A DNA stretch of 64,000 nucleotides from JAJPIG01 sp035531675 (GCA_035531675.1 DATKSL010000002.1:62001-126000), one strand, 5' to 3'. Positions 16,514 through 24,987 are shown, counted from the first letter of the stretch. Numbers and translations are program-made. The notes: generated by a model from the letters alone, not told the origin.

Positions 16514-17614
16514 TCACGCCGCGGCGGATTTATCGCGCCCCGAATTCATGAAGCGCGGCAGCACCTCGGTCGCCATCAGCCGCATCGACTTGAACCACGG
16601 CTCGGGATTGTCGGCGTAGTCGAAACCGAGCAGCAGCAGGGTACCGAAGCCGCCCACCCGCTGGTACATCTCCTCGAGCTTGTGCGTGACCGTCGCCACC
16701 GAGCCCACCAGCCATCCGTGATCGAACAGGTACTCGGGCGTGATCATCTCGTCGGAGACGCGATCGTTGTCCTTCATATACTTGATCAGCCCGACGTCGC
16801 CCATCAGCGGCAGCAGATACTGGCGCATCATGCGGCCCATCGGTCCGCGCACGCAGGCCTCGTAGGCTTCCTCGTCGGTATCGGCCACCAGCGTCTCGCG
16901 CACCATCCGCCAGTCGCGCCGCGCCGGCGTGCGGCCGGTGCGCGCCGCCCCCTCCTCGATGGCCTCCCAGTGGGTGGCGGCGTAGTGCGAGCTGAGGTTG
17001 AGGCTCATCGGCAGAAAGCCGCGTTCGCCGGCGAGCTTGAGGGTTTCCGAGCCGGGGCTGACACCGGCGATTCCGATCGGCGGATGGGGCTTCTGGAAGG
17101 GTTTCAGGTGATGGCGGAAGTTGCGCATCATCGGATTCGGCACGTTTACGTTCCAGAACTTTCCCTGGTATTCGAGGCCGCCGTCCGACTCCCAGATCTT
17201 CAGGATGATGTCGAGCGATTCGCGGGTCATCTCGCGGTTCTTGCCGGCTGCGCCATCGACACAGAACAGCTTCCAATCGCTCGGCAGGCCGCCCGCGCCG
17301 ACCCCGAACATGTAGCGCCCCTGCGCCAGATGGTCCATGAAAGCGACCCGGCAGGCGAGCTCCGCCGGATGATGGTAGGGCAGCAGATGGGCGCCCGGCG
17401 CGAGCTTGATACGCCGGGTCTGGGTGAGACCCTGCGCGACCAGAATATCCGGCGCGGGGTTGGGCTCCCATGGCGCCGTGAAGTGCTCGCCGATCCAGGC
17501 TTCATGGTAGCCCAGCTCGTCGGCCAGCCGCAGCATCGCGAGGTCCCATTCCTGGCCCGCTCTGAAATCGCGCTCCGGCGGATGTGACGGCATCAGGAAC
17601 AGTCCCAGCTCCAT
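16514..17614 (-). CDS. LLM-class flavin-dependent monooxygenase
   Basis: 366-residue luciferase-like TIM-barrel protein. Family marks include M-E-L-G-L-F-L-M-P at the start, the E-A-W-I-G-E-H-F segment, L-A-P-G-A-H-L-L-P-Y-H-H-P and the Q-G-R-Y-M-F-G-V-G-A-G strand. These enzymes use reduced FMN or F420 to oxygenate or oxidise organic substrates (alkanals, alkanesulfonates, nitrilotriacetate and others); which cofactor is used cannot be told from sequence alone. GGAGG precedes the ATG with 8-nt spacing. It is divergent from mauA, with a 220-nt shared upstream region. Confidence 0.85.
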   Translation of the reverse strand: MELGLFLMPSHPPERDFRAGQEWDLAMLRLADELGYHEAWIGEHFTAPWEPNPAPDILVAQGLTQTRRIKLAPGAHLLPYHHPAELACRVAFMDHLAQGRYMFGVGAGGLPSDWKLFCVDGAAGKNREMTRESLDIILKIWESDGGLEYQGKFWNVNVPNPMMRNFRHHLKPFQKPHPPIGIAGVSPGSETLKLAGERGFLPMSLNLSSHYAATHWEAIEEGAARTGRTPARRDWRMVRETLVADTDEEAYEACVRGPMGRMMRQYLLPLMGDVGLIKYMKDNDRVSDEMITPEYLFDHGWLVGSVATVTHKLEEMYQRVGGFGTLLLLGFDYADNPEPWFKSMRLMATEVLPRFMNSGRDKSAAA

Positions 17615-17750
17615 ATTACCTGCCTCCTGCGGATGATTCGGACCAGCTTCGACCGCGATCGCCGTGCGGCTTTCGTAGCACGTTTCGGGTCGCGCTTGAA
17701 ATCAGCCCGACACGCGCAAAAGTCGCTCGCGCCCTCGGTCCAGCGCTTGG

Positions 17751-17779
17751 TTGACATCGAGGGTCCGAGTGGTCTTAGT
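17751..17779 (+). promoter_or_regulatory. Possible sigma-70 promoter for mauA
   Basis: A perfect -35 TTGACA (17751-17756) is followed after 17-18 nt by a weak -10 (CTTAGT or TTAGTT). The predicted start near 17787 would leave a leader of about 48 nt before the mauA ATG. Confidence 0.4.
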
Positions 17780-17834
17780 TGAGTTCGGAAATCCGGATAA
17801 TGCGCCAGCCCTTGTAACAGCAGGGAAACCCACG

Positions 17835-18359
17835 ATGGACCGACTAATCGAGCGGCTGACACGACGCGTGGCGCAGCGGACCTCGCGACGCAGCTTCCTG
17901 GTCAGGCTCGGGCAGTTGGCGATGGGCGGCGCGATGCTGCCGTTGCTGCCGATCGATCGGGTGACCACCAAGGCCTCCGCCCAGACCATAAGCGAGGGCC
18001 ACTCCTCGGGCATCGTCAGCGACGACGACACCAGCTGCGATTACTGGCGCTATTGCGCTTTCGACGGCTTTCTCTGTAGCTGCTGCGGCGGTTCGATTAC
18101 CGAATGCCCGGCCGGCACCGTCGCTTCCCCAACCGCCTGGGTCGGCACCTGCAAGCATCCCGGCGATGCCAAGGAGTATATCGTCGCCTACCGGGATTGT
18201 TGCGGCCAGGCGCAGTGCGACCGCTGCATGTGCGACAACAATCAGGGCGAGATGCCGATCTATCGCACCCAGCTCAACAACGACACGGTCTGGTGTTTCG
18301 GCTCGAAGGAGATGTCCTACCACTGCACCACCGCTGTCATCCTCGGCGAGAAAGCCTAG
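17835..18359 (+). CDS. mauA: TTQ amine dehydrogenase light (beta) subunit
   Basis: 174-residue precursor of the small catalytic subunit of methylamine/aromatic amine dehydrogenase. The N-terminus has a twin-arginine signal (S-R-R-S-F-L, residues 17-22, then a hydrophobic stretch to about 40), so it is exported folded by Tat. The mature domain has 14 cysteines in the MauA pattern (C-S-C-C-G-G, R-D-C-C-G, C-D-R-C-M-C). Trp102 and Trp153, 51 residues apart, match the Trp57/Trp108 pair that becomes the TTQ cofactor; Asp77 and Asp121 sit where Asp32 and Asp76 are expected. The periplasmic enzyme oxidises primary amines to aldehyde plus ammonia. Separated from mauB-E-D, which lie on the other strand. 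Confidence 0.93.
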   Translation: MDRLIERLTRRVAQRTSRRSFLVRLGQLAMGGAMLPLLPIDRVTTKASAQTISEGHSSGIVSDDDTSCDYWRYCAFDGFLCSCCGGSITECPAGTVASPTAWVGTCKHPGDAKEYIVAYRDCCGQAQCDRCMCDNNQGEMPIYRTQLNNDTVWCFGSKEMSYHCTTAVILGEKA

Positions 18360-18439
18360 CCGGTCACGAGCTTCGATCGAGTCTCGATGCGGGACGACGA
18401 GCCTTCTGCGTCCGCTGCGGGCGCCGTGGCCATAAGGCC

Positions 18440-18898
18440 GTGAGACTCGCGCTCCTGCCGATTCTGATTCTGACGATAACCACGCTGGCCAGCGCGGGCG
18501 AGCCGCCGGCGCCGTCGCATCGGAAGTATCCGCCGCCGACTCAGCTCTACGTGATGAATTGCTGGGGATGCCATCAGTCCGGCGGCGAGGGGCTGCCGGG
18601 CACGGTGCCACGGCTCAAGGATTCGGTCGGCAGTTTTCTGCGCGTGCCGGGCGGCCGCCAGTATCTGGTCGAAGTGCCCGGTGTGGCCGGCTCGTCGTTA
18701 AGCAACGCCGAGGTCGCGGAAGTGTTGAACTGGTTGCTGATCACATTCAGCAAGAATCAGCTGCCGCCCGACTTTAAGCCTTACACCGAGGCCGAGGTCG
18801 CCAGCTACCGACCGCACGAACTCAACGATATCAAGACGGTACGGAGCGATTTGGTCGCCAAGCTTGCGGCGCAGGGAATCGCGATGCCGCGTCATTGA
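18440..18898 (+). CDS. Exported mono-haem cytochrome c, likely electron acceptor of the amine dehydrogenase
   Basis: 152 residues from GTG 18440. A signal peptide (residues 1-19, ending A-S-A) precedes one CWGCH haem motif (41-45), then a G-V-A-G-S-S-L-S-N-A-E-V-A-E-V-L helix typical of class I-like cytochromes. The distal ligand is not obvious. It follows mauA by 80 nt on the same strand. In known mau operons the copper protein amicyanin (MauC) takes the electrons; no cupredoxin is visible here, so this cytochrome is the natural candidate. The start is somewhat uncertain because the ribosome site is weak (AAGG). Confidence 0.72.
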   Translation: MRLALLPILILTITTLASAGEPPAPSHRKYPPPTQLYVMNCWGCHQSGGEGLPGTVPRLKDSVGSFLRVPGGRQYLVEVPGVAGSSLSNAEVAEVLNWLLITFSKNQLPPDFKPYTEAEVASYRPHELNDIKTVRSDLVAKLAAQGIAMPRH

Positions 18899-18932
18899 TT
18901 ATTTCAAATCGCCGGCCTGCTTGAGCGTCGCT

Positions 18933-19583
18933 TCATTTGCCCGGTTTATCGTCCAACGATGTAGCCGTTCCGCCATTGGCTCCCGCCTCCCGCAGCTTGA
19001 GGTATTCCTGGATCGACGCCACGCCCATCTGCTTGGCCTCCATCAGGCTCTCCAGATGCTCGCGGGTGTTGATCAGCCCCTTGGCGCGCAAGACACCGGC
19101 GCCGTCGATCAGGACTCCGTACGGCAGCTTGCCGATTCGATAGGTCATGCCGAGCTCGCCGGACAGCAGGTATGGAAAGTCGTCGAGCCTGTAGTTCTTG
19201 ACGAAGCGGCGCTGCTCTTCGAGATCGCCGTCGCTGGCCAGCACGGTTTCGAGCCAGTCGGCTTCGCTGCGCGCAACCGAGCGGATAATCGGCAACAGCT
19301 TCTTGCACACCGGACAGCCCGGCGCGACGAACATCACCAGCAGGCTGCGGCCGCCCTCGCGCGCGCCGCCGATCTTGACCGCGCCACGGCCCAGCAGATC
19401 GGGGAGCTCGAAGATCGGCGCCGGCTCGCCCTCCTTGGGTCCGCGGTCGAGCGTCAGCGCGCCCATCGGCGTGATGCGCTCGTGCAGGACGCCGATCTGG
19501 CGCACCAGCGCCAGCACCATGATCGCCAGCGCCAGCACCAGCGCCCACAGCACGAGCTGCGAAATCAGCAGCGCTTCAAGCAT
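18933..19583 (-). CDS. mauD: MauD: thioredoxin-like maturation factor for amine dehydrogenase
   Basis: 216 residues from ATG 19583 (GGAG 6 nt upstream; the frame also allows a TTG at 19595). An N-terminal membrane anchor (about 4-27) is followed by a periplasmic AhpC/TlpA-type thioredoxin domain with a CPVC active site (90-93) and the cis-Pro strand L-P-Y-G-V-L-I-D. MauD is needed to form the many disulfides of MauA. It overlaps the end of mauE by 8 nt, indicating translational coupling. It converges with the cytochrome gene across a 34-nt spacer without a clear terminator. Confidence 0.9.
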   Translation of the reverse strand: MLEALLISQLVLWALVLALAIMVLALVRQIGVLHERITPMGALTLDRGPKEGEPAPIFELPDLLGRGAVKIGGAREGGRSLLVMFVAPGCPVCKKLLPIIRSVARSEADWLETVLASDGDLEEQRRFVKNYRLDDFPYLLSGELGMTYRIGKLPYGVLIDGAGVLRAKGLINTREHLESLMEAKQMGVASIQEYLKLREAGANGGTATSLDDKPGK

Positions 19584-20118
19584 AGCGCGCTCCAAATTCG
19601 CGCAATCTCGGGAGATTCGCGAGCGCGTAATTGAGGCTCGCGTAGAGCACCACGATCGAGCTCACGGCGAAAATAATCGTGCAGCCGTCGAGCATCGTCA
19701 GCGCGCGGCTCCCCGGGGATAGCAGCAGCATCGCAACCATCGCGGCCAACGCGCCATTGCGCAACACCAGCCACCAACTGAGGCTCTGGCGCAGCGCCGG
19801 TCCGAAGCAGCCGCAATCGACGTCGTAGCGACCGCGCCTCAGGTTGACCGCAATACCCGCCGTGAACGCGGCCAGCAGGACCAGCAGCGCCAGCGCGCCC
19901 GCCGCGCGCGAGGCGGTCGGCAGCAGCGCAATCGCGCCCGCCAGCTCGACGATCGGCAGCAGGTAAGCAAGCGGCCGCGCCACGGCCTCCGGCACAATCC
20001 GGTAGTTGATAACCGCGCTTTCGAACAGCTCGAGGTTGCGCAGCTTGAGGGCCGCGGAGGACGCGAATATCAGGCTCGCAGCGAGCGCCGCGATCCATGC
20101 CACGGCCGGGTCAATCAT
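19576..20118 (-). CDS. mauE: MauE: membrane protein for amine dehydrogenase maturation
   Basis: 180 residues with four to five transmembrane segments (about 6-25, 47-68, 73-93, 118-137, 143-165). The conserved D-C-G-C-F-G (101-106) is the redox Cys pair of the MauE/DoxX-like family. MauE acts with MauD in the inner membrane, presumably supplying electrons for disulfide exchange in MauA. Its start lies 12 nt from the end of a dispersed repeat (20130-20222) that separates it from mauB. Confidence 0.88.
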   Translation of the reverse strand: MIDPAVAWIAALAASLIFASSAALKLRNLELFESAVINYRIVPEAVARPLAYLLPIVELAGAIALLPTASRAAGALALLVLLAAFTAGIAVNLRRGRYDVDCGCFGPALRQSLSWWLVLRNGALAAMVAMLLLSPGSRALTMLDGCTIIFAVSSIVVLYASLNYALANLPRLREFGARYA

Positions 20119-20129
20119 AAATCCATCCG

Positions 20130-20222
20130 TGACGCTGAGCGCAGCGCAGCATCCCGGCCGCTTGCGGATTCCATCGATATGCTCCGGGATTCTTCACTTC
20201 GCAGACTCCGTTCAGAATGACA
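20130..20222. repeat. Dispersed palindromic repeat, copy A (mauB-mauE spacer)
   Basis: On the minus strand it begins TGTCATTCTGAACGGAG, continues GCGAAG and a GAATC box, and ends with a complementary-like GCTGCGCTCAGCGTCA, about 93 bp. Copy B at 52124-52255 shares the TTGTCATYCYGAACGGAG start and the GCGAAG/GATC boxes. Both sit inside an operon spacer. It resembles REP/MITE-like elements with TGTCAT termini; no coding capacity. Confidence 0.65.
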
Positions 20223-20244
20223 ACCCGGCTGGCATCGAAGTCAG

Positions 20245-21462
20245 TTAGTGGCCGGCCGCCGCGGTCGATGGCGCGGGCGCGGCAGGCTGCGGCACGCCGT
20301 AGATTAGCCAGGGCGAGCCGAGATTGCTCATCATGCCGCGATAGGTTTTGGCGACGGCGTCGAAAGCCTGCAGCGTGCCGTCATGGGAGGCCGCGAACAG
20401 CAACGGCTTGTCGTCCGGGGTGACGTAGATCGAATCGGCCACTTCCGGCAGCACTATCCGGCCCACCCGGGTTTTCCTGGCCAGGTCGTAAATCCAGATC
20501 TCGCTCCCCGATTGCTCGTGCGACCAGTCCGTACCCTGATGCATCAGCACGTAGAGCAGTCCGCGATGAGCGTCGACCGCCTCGAGTTCCCATCCGCCGG
20601 GAAGCCAATGCGCAGCCTTGTCCTGGGAGGTGAGCATCAACCATGAATCGCCCGGCTTGGCGGTGTCGCCGCTGAGATCGACCGGATAGATCATGCCATG
20701 GTAGGAAACGAAGTAGACGATGTCGCCGATCATCACCGGCTGATCGAAGACCGGGTCCTGATCGACGTTGAAGAACGGCTTGGCGCGATTTTTCGCGGTG
20801 GCCTTGCCGTCATCGCCAAACCTCACCGTCAGCAGCGAGCCGTCGGCGCACATCGCGGTGAACTTGCGATTGCCCGAGACCAGCACCTGCGTGCAGCCGG
20901 GCGTGTCGATCTCGCCCAGCATCTTTTTGGCATTGAGATCGACCACCGAGGTCGAGGTCGCCGGAGTCATGTTCGCGACCAGCATGAAGCGGCCGTCCGG
21001 CGTCACGCCGATCGAGTAGCGCTTGGAGTTTGAGAGCAGACGCTTGGGCGGCAGCACCACCTCGCCGGTGGGCTTGAGCGTGGTCGAGTCGAAGATCGAG
21101 ACCACGTCGGTGCGATCGCCGCGCGTGCCGCGGCTGTAATAGGTATCGGCTAGGTACAGCGACTTGTGATCCGGCGCCACCGCCATCACGCTGACGTAGC
21201 CGCCGTTCAGCATCCCTTCGAAGTCGAGCGTGTCGCCGTTGACGATCGTGACGCGCGCCTCCATAGAATTGGTGATCGGGTCAAGCAAATAGACCCAATG
21301 GGGGCCGGGCAGCGGCAGCACGCGCACGGTGCTCTTCTCCATCGGTATCTGGGCGAGCGCCGCCGAAGCGATCAGCAGGGTCGCGAGCGCCATCGCCACG
21401 GGGCTCGCGAGGCTGGCTCGCAGGCGCCGTTTCGCATCCGATGTGTCAGTAGGTCTGTCCAT
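20245..21462 (-). CDS. mauB: TTQ amine dehydrogenase heavy (alpha) subunit
   Basis: 405 residues from ATG 21462. A signal peptide (hydrophobic core about residues 22-36, end A-L-A-Q) precedes a seven-bladed beta-propeller typical of MauB/AauB. Recognisable segments are Y-Y-S-R-G-T-R-G-D-R-T-D-V-V (blade with the R-G-x-R-T-D motif), T-P-D-G-R-F-M-L and H-W-L-P-G-G-W. By memory-based comparison several stretches (L-P-P-K-R, S-P/T-P-A-T-S) read closer to aromatic amine dehydrogenase than to Paracoccus methylamine dehydrogenase; this was not computed. It pairs with MauA in an alpha2beta2 periplasmic enzyme. The C-terminus is a low-complexity Ala/Pro tail. Confidence 0.9.
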   Translation of the reverse strand: MDRPTDTSDAKRRLRASLASPVAMALATLLIASAALAQIPMEKSTVRVLPLPGPHWVYLLDPITNSMEARVTIVNGDTLDFEGMLNGGYVSVMAVAPDHKSLYLADTYYSRGTRGDRTDVVSIFDSTTLKPTGEVVLPPKRLLSNSKRYSIGVTPDGRFMLVANMTPATSTSVVDLNAKKMLGEIDTPGCTQVLVSGNRKFTAMCADGSLLTVRFGDDGKATAKNRAKPFFNVDQDPVFDQPVMIGDIVYFVSYHGMIYPVDLSGDTAKPGDSWLMLTSQDKAAHWLPGGWELEAVDAHRGLLYVLMHQGTDWSHEQSGSEIWIYDLARKTRVGRIVLPEVADSIYVTPDDKPLLFAASHDGTLQAFDAVAKTYRGMMSNLGSPWLIYGVPQPAAPAPSTAAAGH

Positions 21463-21776
21463 GATCAACCTGCCCTTGTCAGCTCTGGTTCGTCGACTCA
21501 GCCTCGCCTCCGTGGCCGACGTAATCATCACCCGGCCCGCGCCGGGCGTTAAGCGTTAGTCGAAGCGCCGCTTGTCCGGGTTGCCCTTGGCGCCCTGACG
21601 ATAGAGCGGCATGCCCGCGTCGGTCAAAGCGATTCGCCTGTTTCGCGAGGTCATCGAGCCGCTGGCGGAACCGGGCAGCCGGAAGGCCGGGTCTTGGGAA
21701 AGCTGCTCGGATAGCGTTACCTTAGAGCGGGGCGTTCATCGCCTCGCCTGGCTCCGATGACATCCGGCGCTAATCG
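21463..21776. other. Intergenic region between mauB and the BioF-like gene
   Basis: About 310 nt upstream of both genes (divergent). It must hold their promoters, but I see no good -35/-10 or sigma-54 match. A 32-codon frame on the minus strand (21556-21654) reads protein-like but has no ribosome site. Confidence 0.35.
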
Positions 21777-22961
21777 ATGAGCTTTCTCGACAATGAGCTT
21801 CGCGCGACCCTCGCTCGCCTGGAGCTGGATGGCTTGCGCAGGAGCCTGCGCGTAATCGCGAGCGAACATGGGCCGCGGGTCACTTACGGCGGGCGCAGCC
21901 TCATCATGCTGTCGTCCAACAACTACCTTGGGCTGGCCGCGCATCCCGCACTGAAGCGCGCCGCGATTAACGCGATGGAGCGTTATGGAGTGGGCGCGGG
22001 CGCGTCGCGCCTGGTGGCCGGGAGTCTCGAACCCATCCATCGCCTTGAAGAGAATCTCGCCGCCTTCAAGCAGGTCGAGGCCGCGCTGGTATTCGGCTCG
22101 GGGTATCTCGCCAGCCTGGGCGCGTTGACGGCGCTGGCCGGGCCGGGCGACGTCATCTTCAGCGACGAACTCAACCACGCCAGCCTGATCGATGGTTGCC
22201 GTCTGACCAGGGCCGAAATCCGCGTTTATCGTCATTGCGATTCTGACCACCTTCGATCGCTGCTTGAACAGCCGCGGCCCGCCGGGCGGCGCCTGATCGT
22301 CACCGACTCGATTTTCAGCATGGACGGAGATTTTGCTCCGCTGCATCAAATCGTTGCCGTGGCGCGCGAATTCGAGGCCGCCATCGTGCTCGACGAGGCC
22401 CACGCGGTAGGTGTTATCGGTCCCGGCGGCGCCGGCCTGGCCGCGGAATTCGGTGTGGAGAAAGAGATCGACGTCCACCTCGGGACGCTCAGCAAAGCCC
22501 TCGGCGCGTACGGAGCCTATATCGCAGGCTCGCAGGTCTTGATCGACTTTCTGATCAATCGCTCGCGGAGCTTCATCTATACGACCGGGCTTCCGCCGGC
22601 GATCGCCGCCGCGGCCGACGCGGCGCTCGAGGTGACGCGCGCCGAGCCCGAAAGAATCAAGCGGCTGTGGGACAACGCCTCGTATCTGCGCGATCGACTA
22701 ACCGCGGCGGGCTTTGGCTTCGGACCTACCCGATCGCCGATTCTTCCGCTCATCATCGGCGAGGCGCAGGCTGCGGTGGCGATGGCCCAGCGGCTGTTCG
22801 AGCGTGGGGTCTATGTGATCGCGATTCGGCCGCCGACGGTGCCGCCGGGGACGGCGCGCCTGCGAATCACGCCGATCGCCGATCATTCGCGCGGGGATTT
22901 GGACGCAGCGATCGCCGCGATGGTCCAGTCGGGCCGCGAACTGCGACTCATCCCGAGCTAG
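21777..22961 (+). CDS. bioF: PLP-dependent alpha-oxoamine synthase, BioF-like
   Basis: 394 residues of the BioF/KBL/ALAS family. Visible landmarks: S-S-N-N-Y-L-G-L (46-53), the cofactor-stacking His134 in E-L-N-H-A-S, D206-E-A-H209 and the PLP-binding Lys240 in G-T-L-S-K-A-L-G. Length fits 8-amino-7-oxononanoate synthase, which joins pimeloyl-ACP/CoA and alanine in biotin synthesis. No other bio genes are near, so 2-amino-3-ketobutyrate ligase or a lipid-forming acyltransferase role is possible. The ATG lacks a clear Shine-Dalgarno sequence. Confidence 0.7.
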   Translation: MSFLDNELRATLARLELDGLRRSLRVIASEHGPRVTYGGRSLIMLSSNNYLGLAAHPALKRAAINAMERYGVGAGASRLVAGSLEPIHRLEENLAAFKQVEAALVFGSGYLASLGALTALAGPGDVIFSDELNHASLIDGCRLTRAEIRVYRHCDSDHLRSLLEQPRPAGRRLIVTDSIFSMDGDFAPLHQIVAVAREFEAAIVLDEAHAVGVIGPGGAGLAAEFGVEKEIDVHLGTLSKALGAYGAYIAGSQVLIDFLINRSRSFIYTTGLPPAIAAAADAALEVTRAEPERIKRLWDNASYLRDRLTAAGFGFGPTRSPILPLIIGEAQAAVAMAQRLFERGVYVIAIRPPTVPPGTARLRITPIADHSRGDLDAAIAAMVQSGRELRLIPS

Positions 22962-23042
22962 GCGCCGAGCCGATTATCATCGCTTGGGAGCTAACCGTGT
23001 AAACCGCGACGCCAGCAACAACGGAAGGATTCTCTTAGGCCT

Positions 23043-23219
23043 CTAACCCCACTTAGCGAGATATTGCTCTAAAGCGGTGTGGTCTTTAATTTCCAGGACC
23101 TCGATGGCGTACGCCCTAAGTTCATCGCGAAGTCTTTCATCGCGACAACCCATTGCTTCGAGCCATGCTCGCTGGTCCTCAAGACTATGGAGTTCCCGCT
23201 GGCTCACGAGGTCGCGCAA
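23043..23219 (-). CDS. Small unknown protein overlapping the end of the membrane protein gene
   Basis: A 58-codon frame from TTG 23219 (or GTG 23207, 54 codons) overlaps the last 35 nt of the upstream gene in another frame. It reads as a soluble charged helical protein (Q-R-E-L-H-S-L-E-D-Q-R-A-W-L-E then R-D-E-R-L-R-D-E-L-R-A-Y) ending L-A-K-W-G. Either it is a translationally coupled small gene or the true C-terminus of the upstream protein after a frameshift. The composition is too protein-like to be chance, but no family is recognised. Confidence 0.5.
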   Translation of the reverse strand: MRDLVSQRELHSLEDQRAWLEAMGCRDERLRDELRAYAIEVLEIKDHTALEQYLAKWG

Positions 23220-23748
23220 GGGATGCTGAAAGCTCCGTTTTCTCCGCTGCCCGCTTCAGTTCCAACAGCTCTCTCGCTTCTTTATTTCCAAACAATCTTT
23301 CCAGTTGCTTTAATAGATACTCATCCGCCTGCTGCGCAACGCTCCTGTAGAGTTGCGCATATTTTTCCTTCTGTTCTTCCGTCCCGGGTATCTTGGTGAG
23401 GAATCTGTCCCTTATAAGCCTTTCCCGCAACGACAATAAGTCGGACAATTTCATAAACTTCCTCTCCCTAATCATAATACCAAAAATTCCGACGATTCCA
23501 CCAAACGCCCCGACGATAAGAATGAGTCGCGCCGAGGCGCCAAGTGCAAACCAGAAGGACTGGCGGTCGAAAGGGAGCTGAGACGGCCAGGAACCGAAGC
23601 AGAGTTGGATGAACTTGCCGTAGAAATGCGCTTGGGAGTCGTCAACATTTAGCTCCCAGAGGAAAACGATCGCTGAAACCGCCAACCAGACGGTTACGAT
23701 CCAGTTCGCTATCGTCAGCTTACGCGGCAACAATAAGCTTTTAGCCAA
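23185..23748 (-). CDS. Membrane protein of unknown function
   Basis: 187 residues from a TTG at 23748 with AGGAG immediately upstream. Two transmembrane segments (about 12-31 and 69-93) enclose an external loop; the C-terminal half is a charged, probably coiled-coil cytoplasmic region (D-L-L-S-L-R-E-R-L-I-R-D, Q-L-E-R-L-F-G-N-K-E-A-R-E-L-L-E-L-K). The last 13 residues (after K-T-E) are Pro/Ala-rich and low in quality, just where the alternative frame at 23219 begins, so a frameshift is possible. The segment is clearly less G+C-rich than its neighbours, suggesting transfer. No family recognised. Confidence 0.55.
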   Translation of the reverse strand: MAKSLLLPRKLTIANWIVTVWLAVSAIVFLWELNVDDSQAHFYGKFIQLCFGSWPSQLPFDRQSFWFALGASARLILIVGAFGGIVGIFGIMIRERKFMKLSDLLSLRERLIRDRFLTKIPGTEEQKEKYAQLYRSVAQQADEYLLKQLERLFGNKEARELLELKRAAEKTELSASLARPREPAGTP

Positions 23749-23928
23749 ATACTCCTGAAAACGCTACGCTTTCTCCGGACCGCAACGCGGGTCGAATCGA
23801 CGCCGCTAAAGTGAAGCCTCCCAGAATCATTCGACGGTTCCGTGGTCACGCCATCTGCCGCTTCATCGCTCCTTGCTGTCACCTTCAACGCAATTCCCGC
23901 TTGACATTAAGACGAAGAAAAAGCGAAA

Positions 23929-24927
23929 GTGATTCCTGTGCTGAGCGAGCGGGAATTGTTCGAGGACGAAACTGCTGCGCCGGAGGAGCGGCGGCGCGGC
24001 GTCGCCTTCGTCGAGATGCCGGTGAGGTCGATCCTCAACCGCTGCGACAGCCCGACCATGCCGTTTCGATGGACTATTAATCCGTACCGCGGATGCGAGT
24101 TCGGCTGCGTCTATTGTTACGCGCGCTATACGCATGAGTTCCTCGAGCTGCGCGACCCGGCCGACTTCGAGCGGCGGATTTTCGTCAAGCGCCGCGCCGC
24201 GGAGGTGCTCGCCCGCACGCTGGCGCGCACGCCGCTGGGCTCGGACGCGGTCGCAATCGGCACCGCCACCGATCCTTATCAGCCCGCCGAGCGGACCTTC
24301 GGCCTGACCCGCGCGATGCTCGAAGTGTTCGCCGGGGTCGGCGGCCTCACGCTCTCGATCACCACCAAGTCGGCGCTGGTCACGCGCGACCTCGACCTGT
24401 TGCGGCGCATCAACCGGCGCTCGCGGCTGTCGGTCAACTTCTCATTGATTACGCTCGATCGCCGGCTGCAACGGATCCTCGAGCCACGCGCGCCGCGGCC
24501 GGGCTTGCGACTGCGCGCCCTGATGCAGCTTCGGCAGGCGGGGATCCGATGCAACGTGTTGGTGATGCCGGTGATTCCGGGCATCACCGATTCCGAGCCC
24601 GCGCTCGAGTCCGTGGTCCGCGCCGCGCGAATCGCCGGAGCCAACGGGGTATGGTGGCGGACGCTGTTTCTGAAGCCGGCGGCGGCGCGCCGCTTCATCC
24701 CGTTCGTCGAGCAGCACTTCCCGCATCTGCGCGGCCGGATCGAGGCCTTCTACGCGCGCTCCGCCTACGCCCCGCGGGCCTACGACGAACACCTGGGACC
24801 AATTTTCGATCGAATCCGCACACGGCACGGTTTCCCGATCGATCGCGAGCGCGATCGGCAGGATCGATCGGATCCTATTGCGGATCCGGCTGCGGCGCCC
24901 GCGACGCAGCTCAGGCTGGTCGGCTAG
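23929..24927 (+). CDS. Radical SAM protein (SPL/PA0069-like)
   Basis: 332 residues from GTG 23929. The iron-sulfur motif is C56-x3-C60-x2-C63 (G-C-E-F-G-C-V-Y-C-Y-A), directly after N-P-Y-R. The following G-T-A-T-D-P-Y-Q-P-A-E and T-K-S segments match the radical SAM family annotated as Rv2578c/PA0069, distantly related to spore photoproduct lyase. It presumably uses S-adenosylmethionine and a [4Fe-4S] cluster; substrate unknown. A C-terminal Asp/Arg-rich tail is non-conserved. The start has only a weak GAAGAAA ribosome site. Confidence 0.8.
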   Translation: MIPVLSERELFEDETAAPEERRRGVAFVEMPVRSILNRCDSPTMPFRWTINPYRGCEFGCVYCYARYTHEFLELRDPADFERRIFVKRRAAEVLARTLARTPLGSDAVAIGTATDPYQPAERTFGLTRAMLEVFAGVGGLTLSITTKSALVTRDLDLLRRINRRSRLSVNFSLITLDRRLQRILEPRAPRPGLRLRALMQLRQAGIRCNVLVMPVIPGITDSEPALESVVRAARIAGANGVWWRTLFLKPAAARRFIPFVEQHFPHLRGRIEAFYARSAYAPRAYDEHLGPIFDRIRTRHGFPIDRERDRQDRSDPIADPAAAPATQLRLVG

Positions 24928-24987
24928 CTTGCCTGTATGTGAGCGCTTCCCGGAGGGCGGGCTCGAAATCAAACCTGACGAAGAAGC

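Noticed and set aside
18440..18898. Cytochrome considered as MauG
   Set aside because: Only one CxxCH is present and the protein is far shorter than di-haem MauG.
21556..21654. 32-codon minus-strand frame ending G-N-P-D-K-R-R-F-D
   Set aside because: It reads protein-like, but has no ribosome site, no known family and is short enough to be chance.
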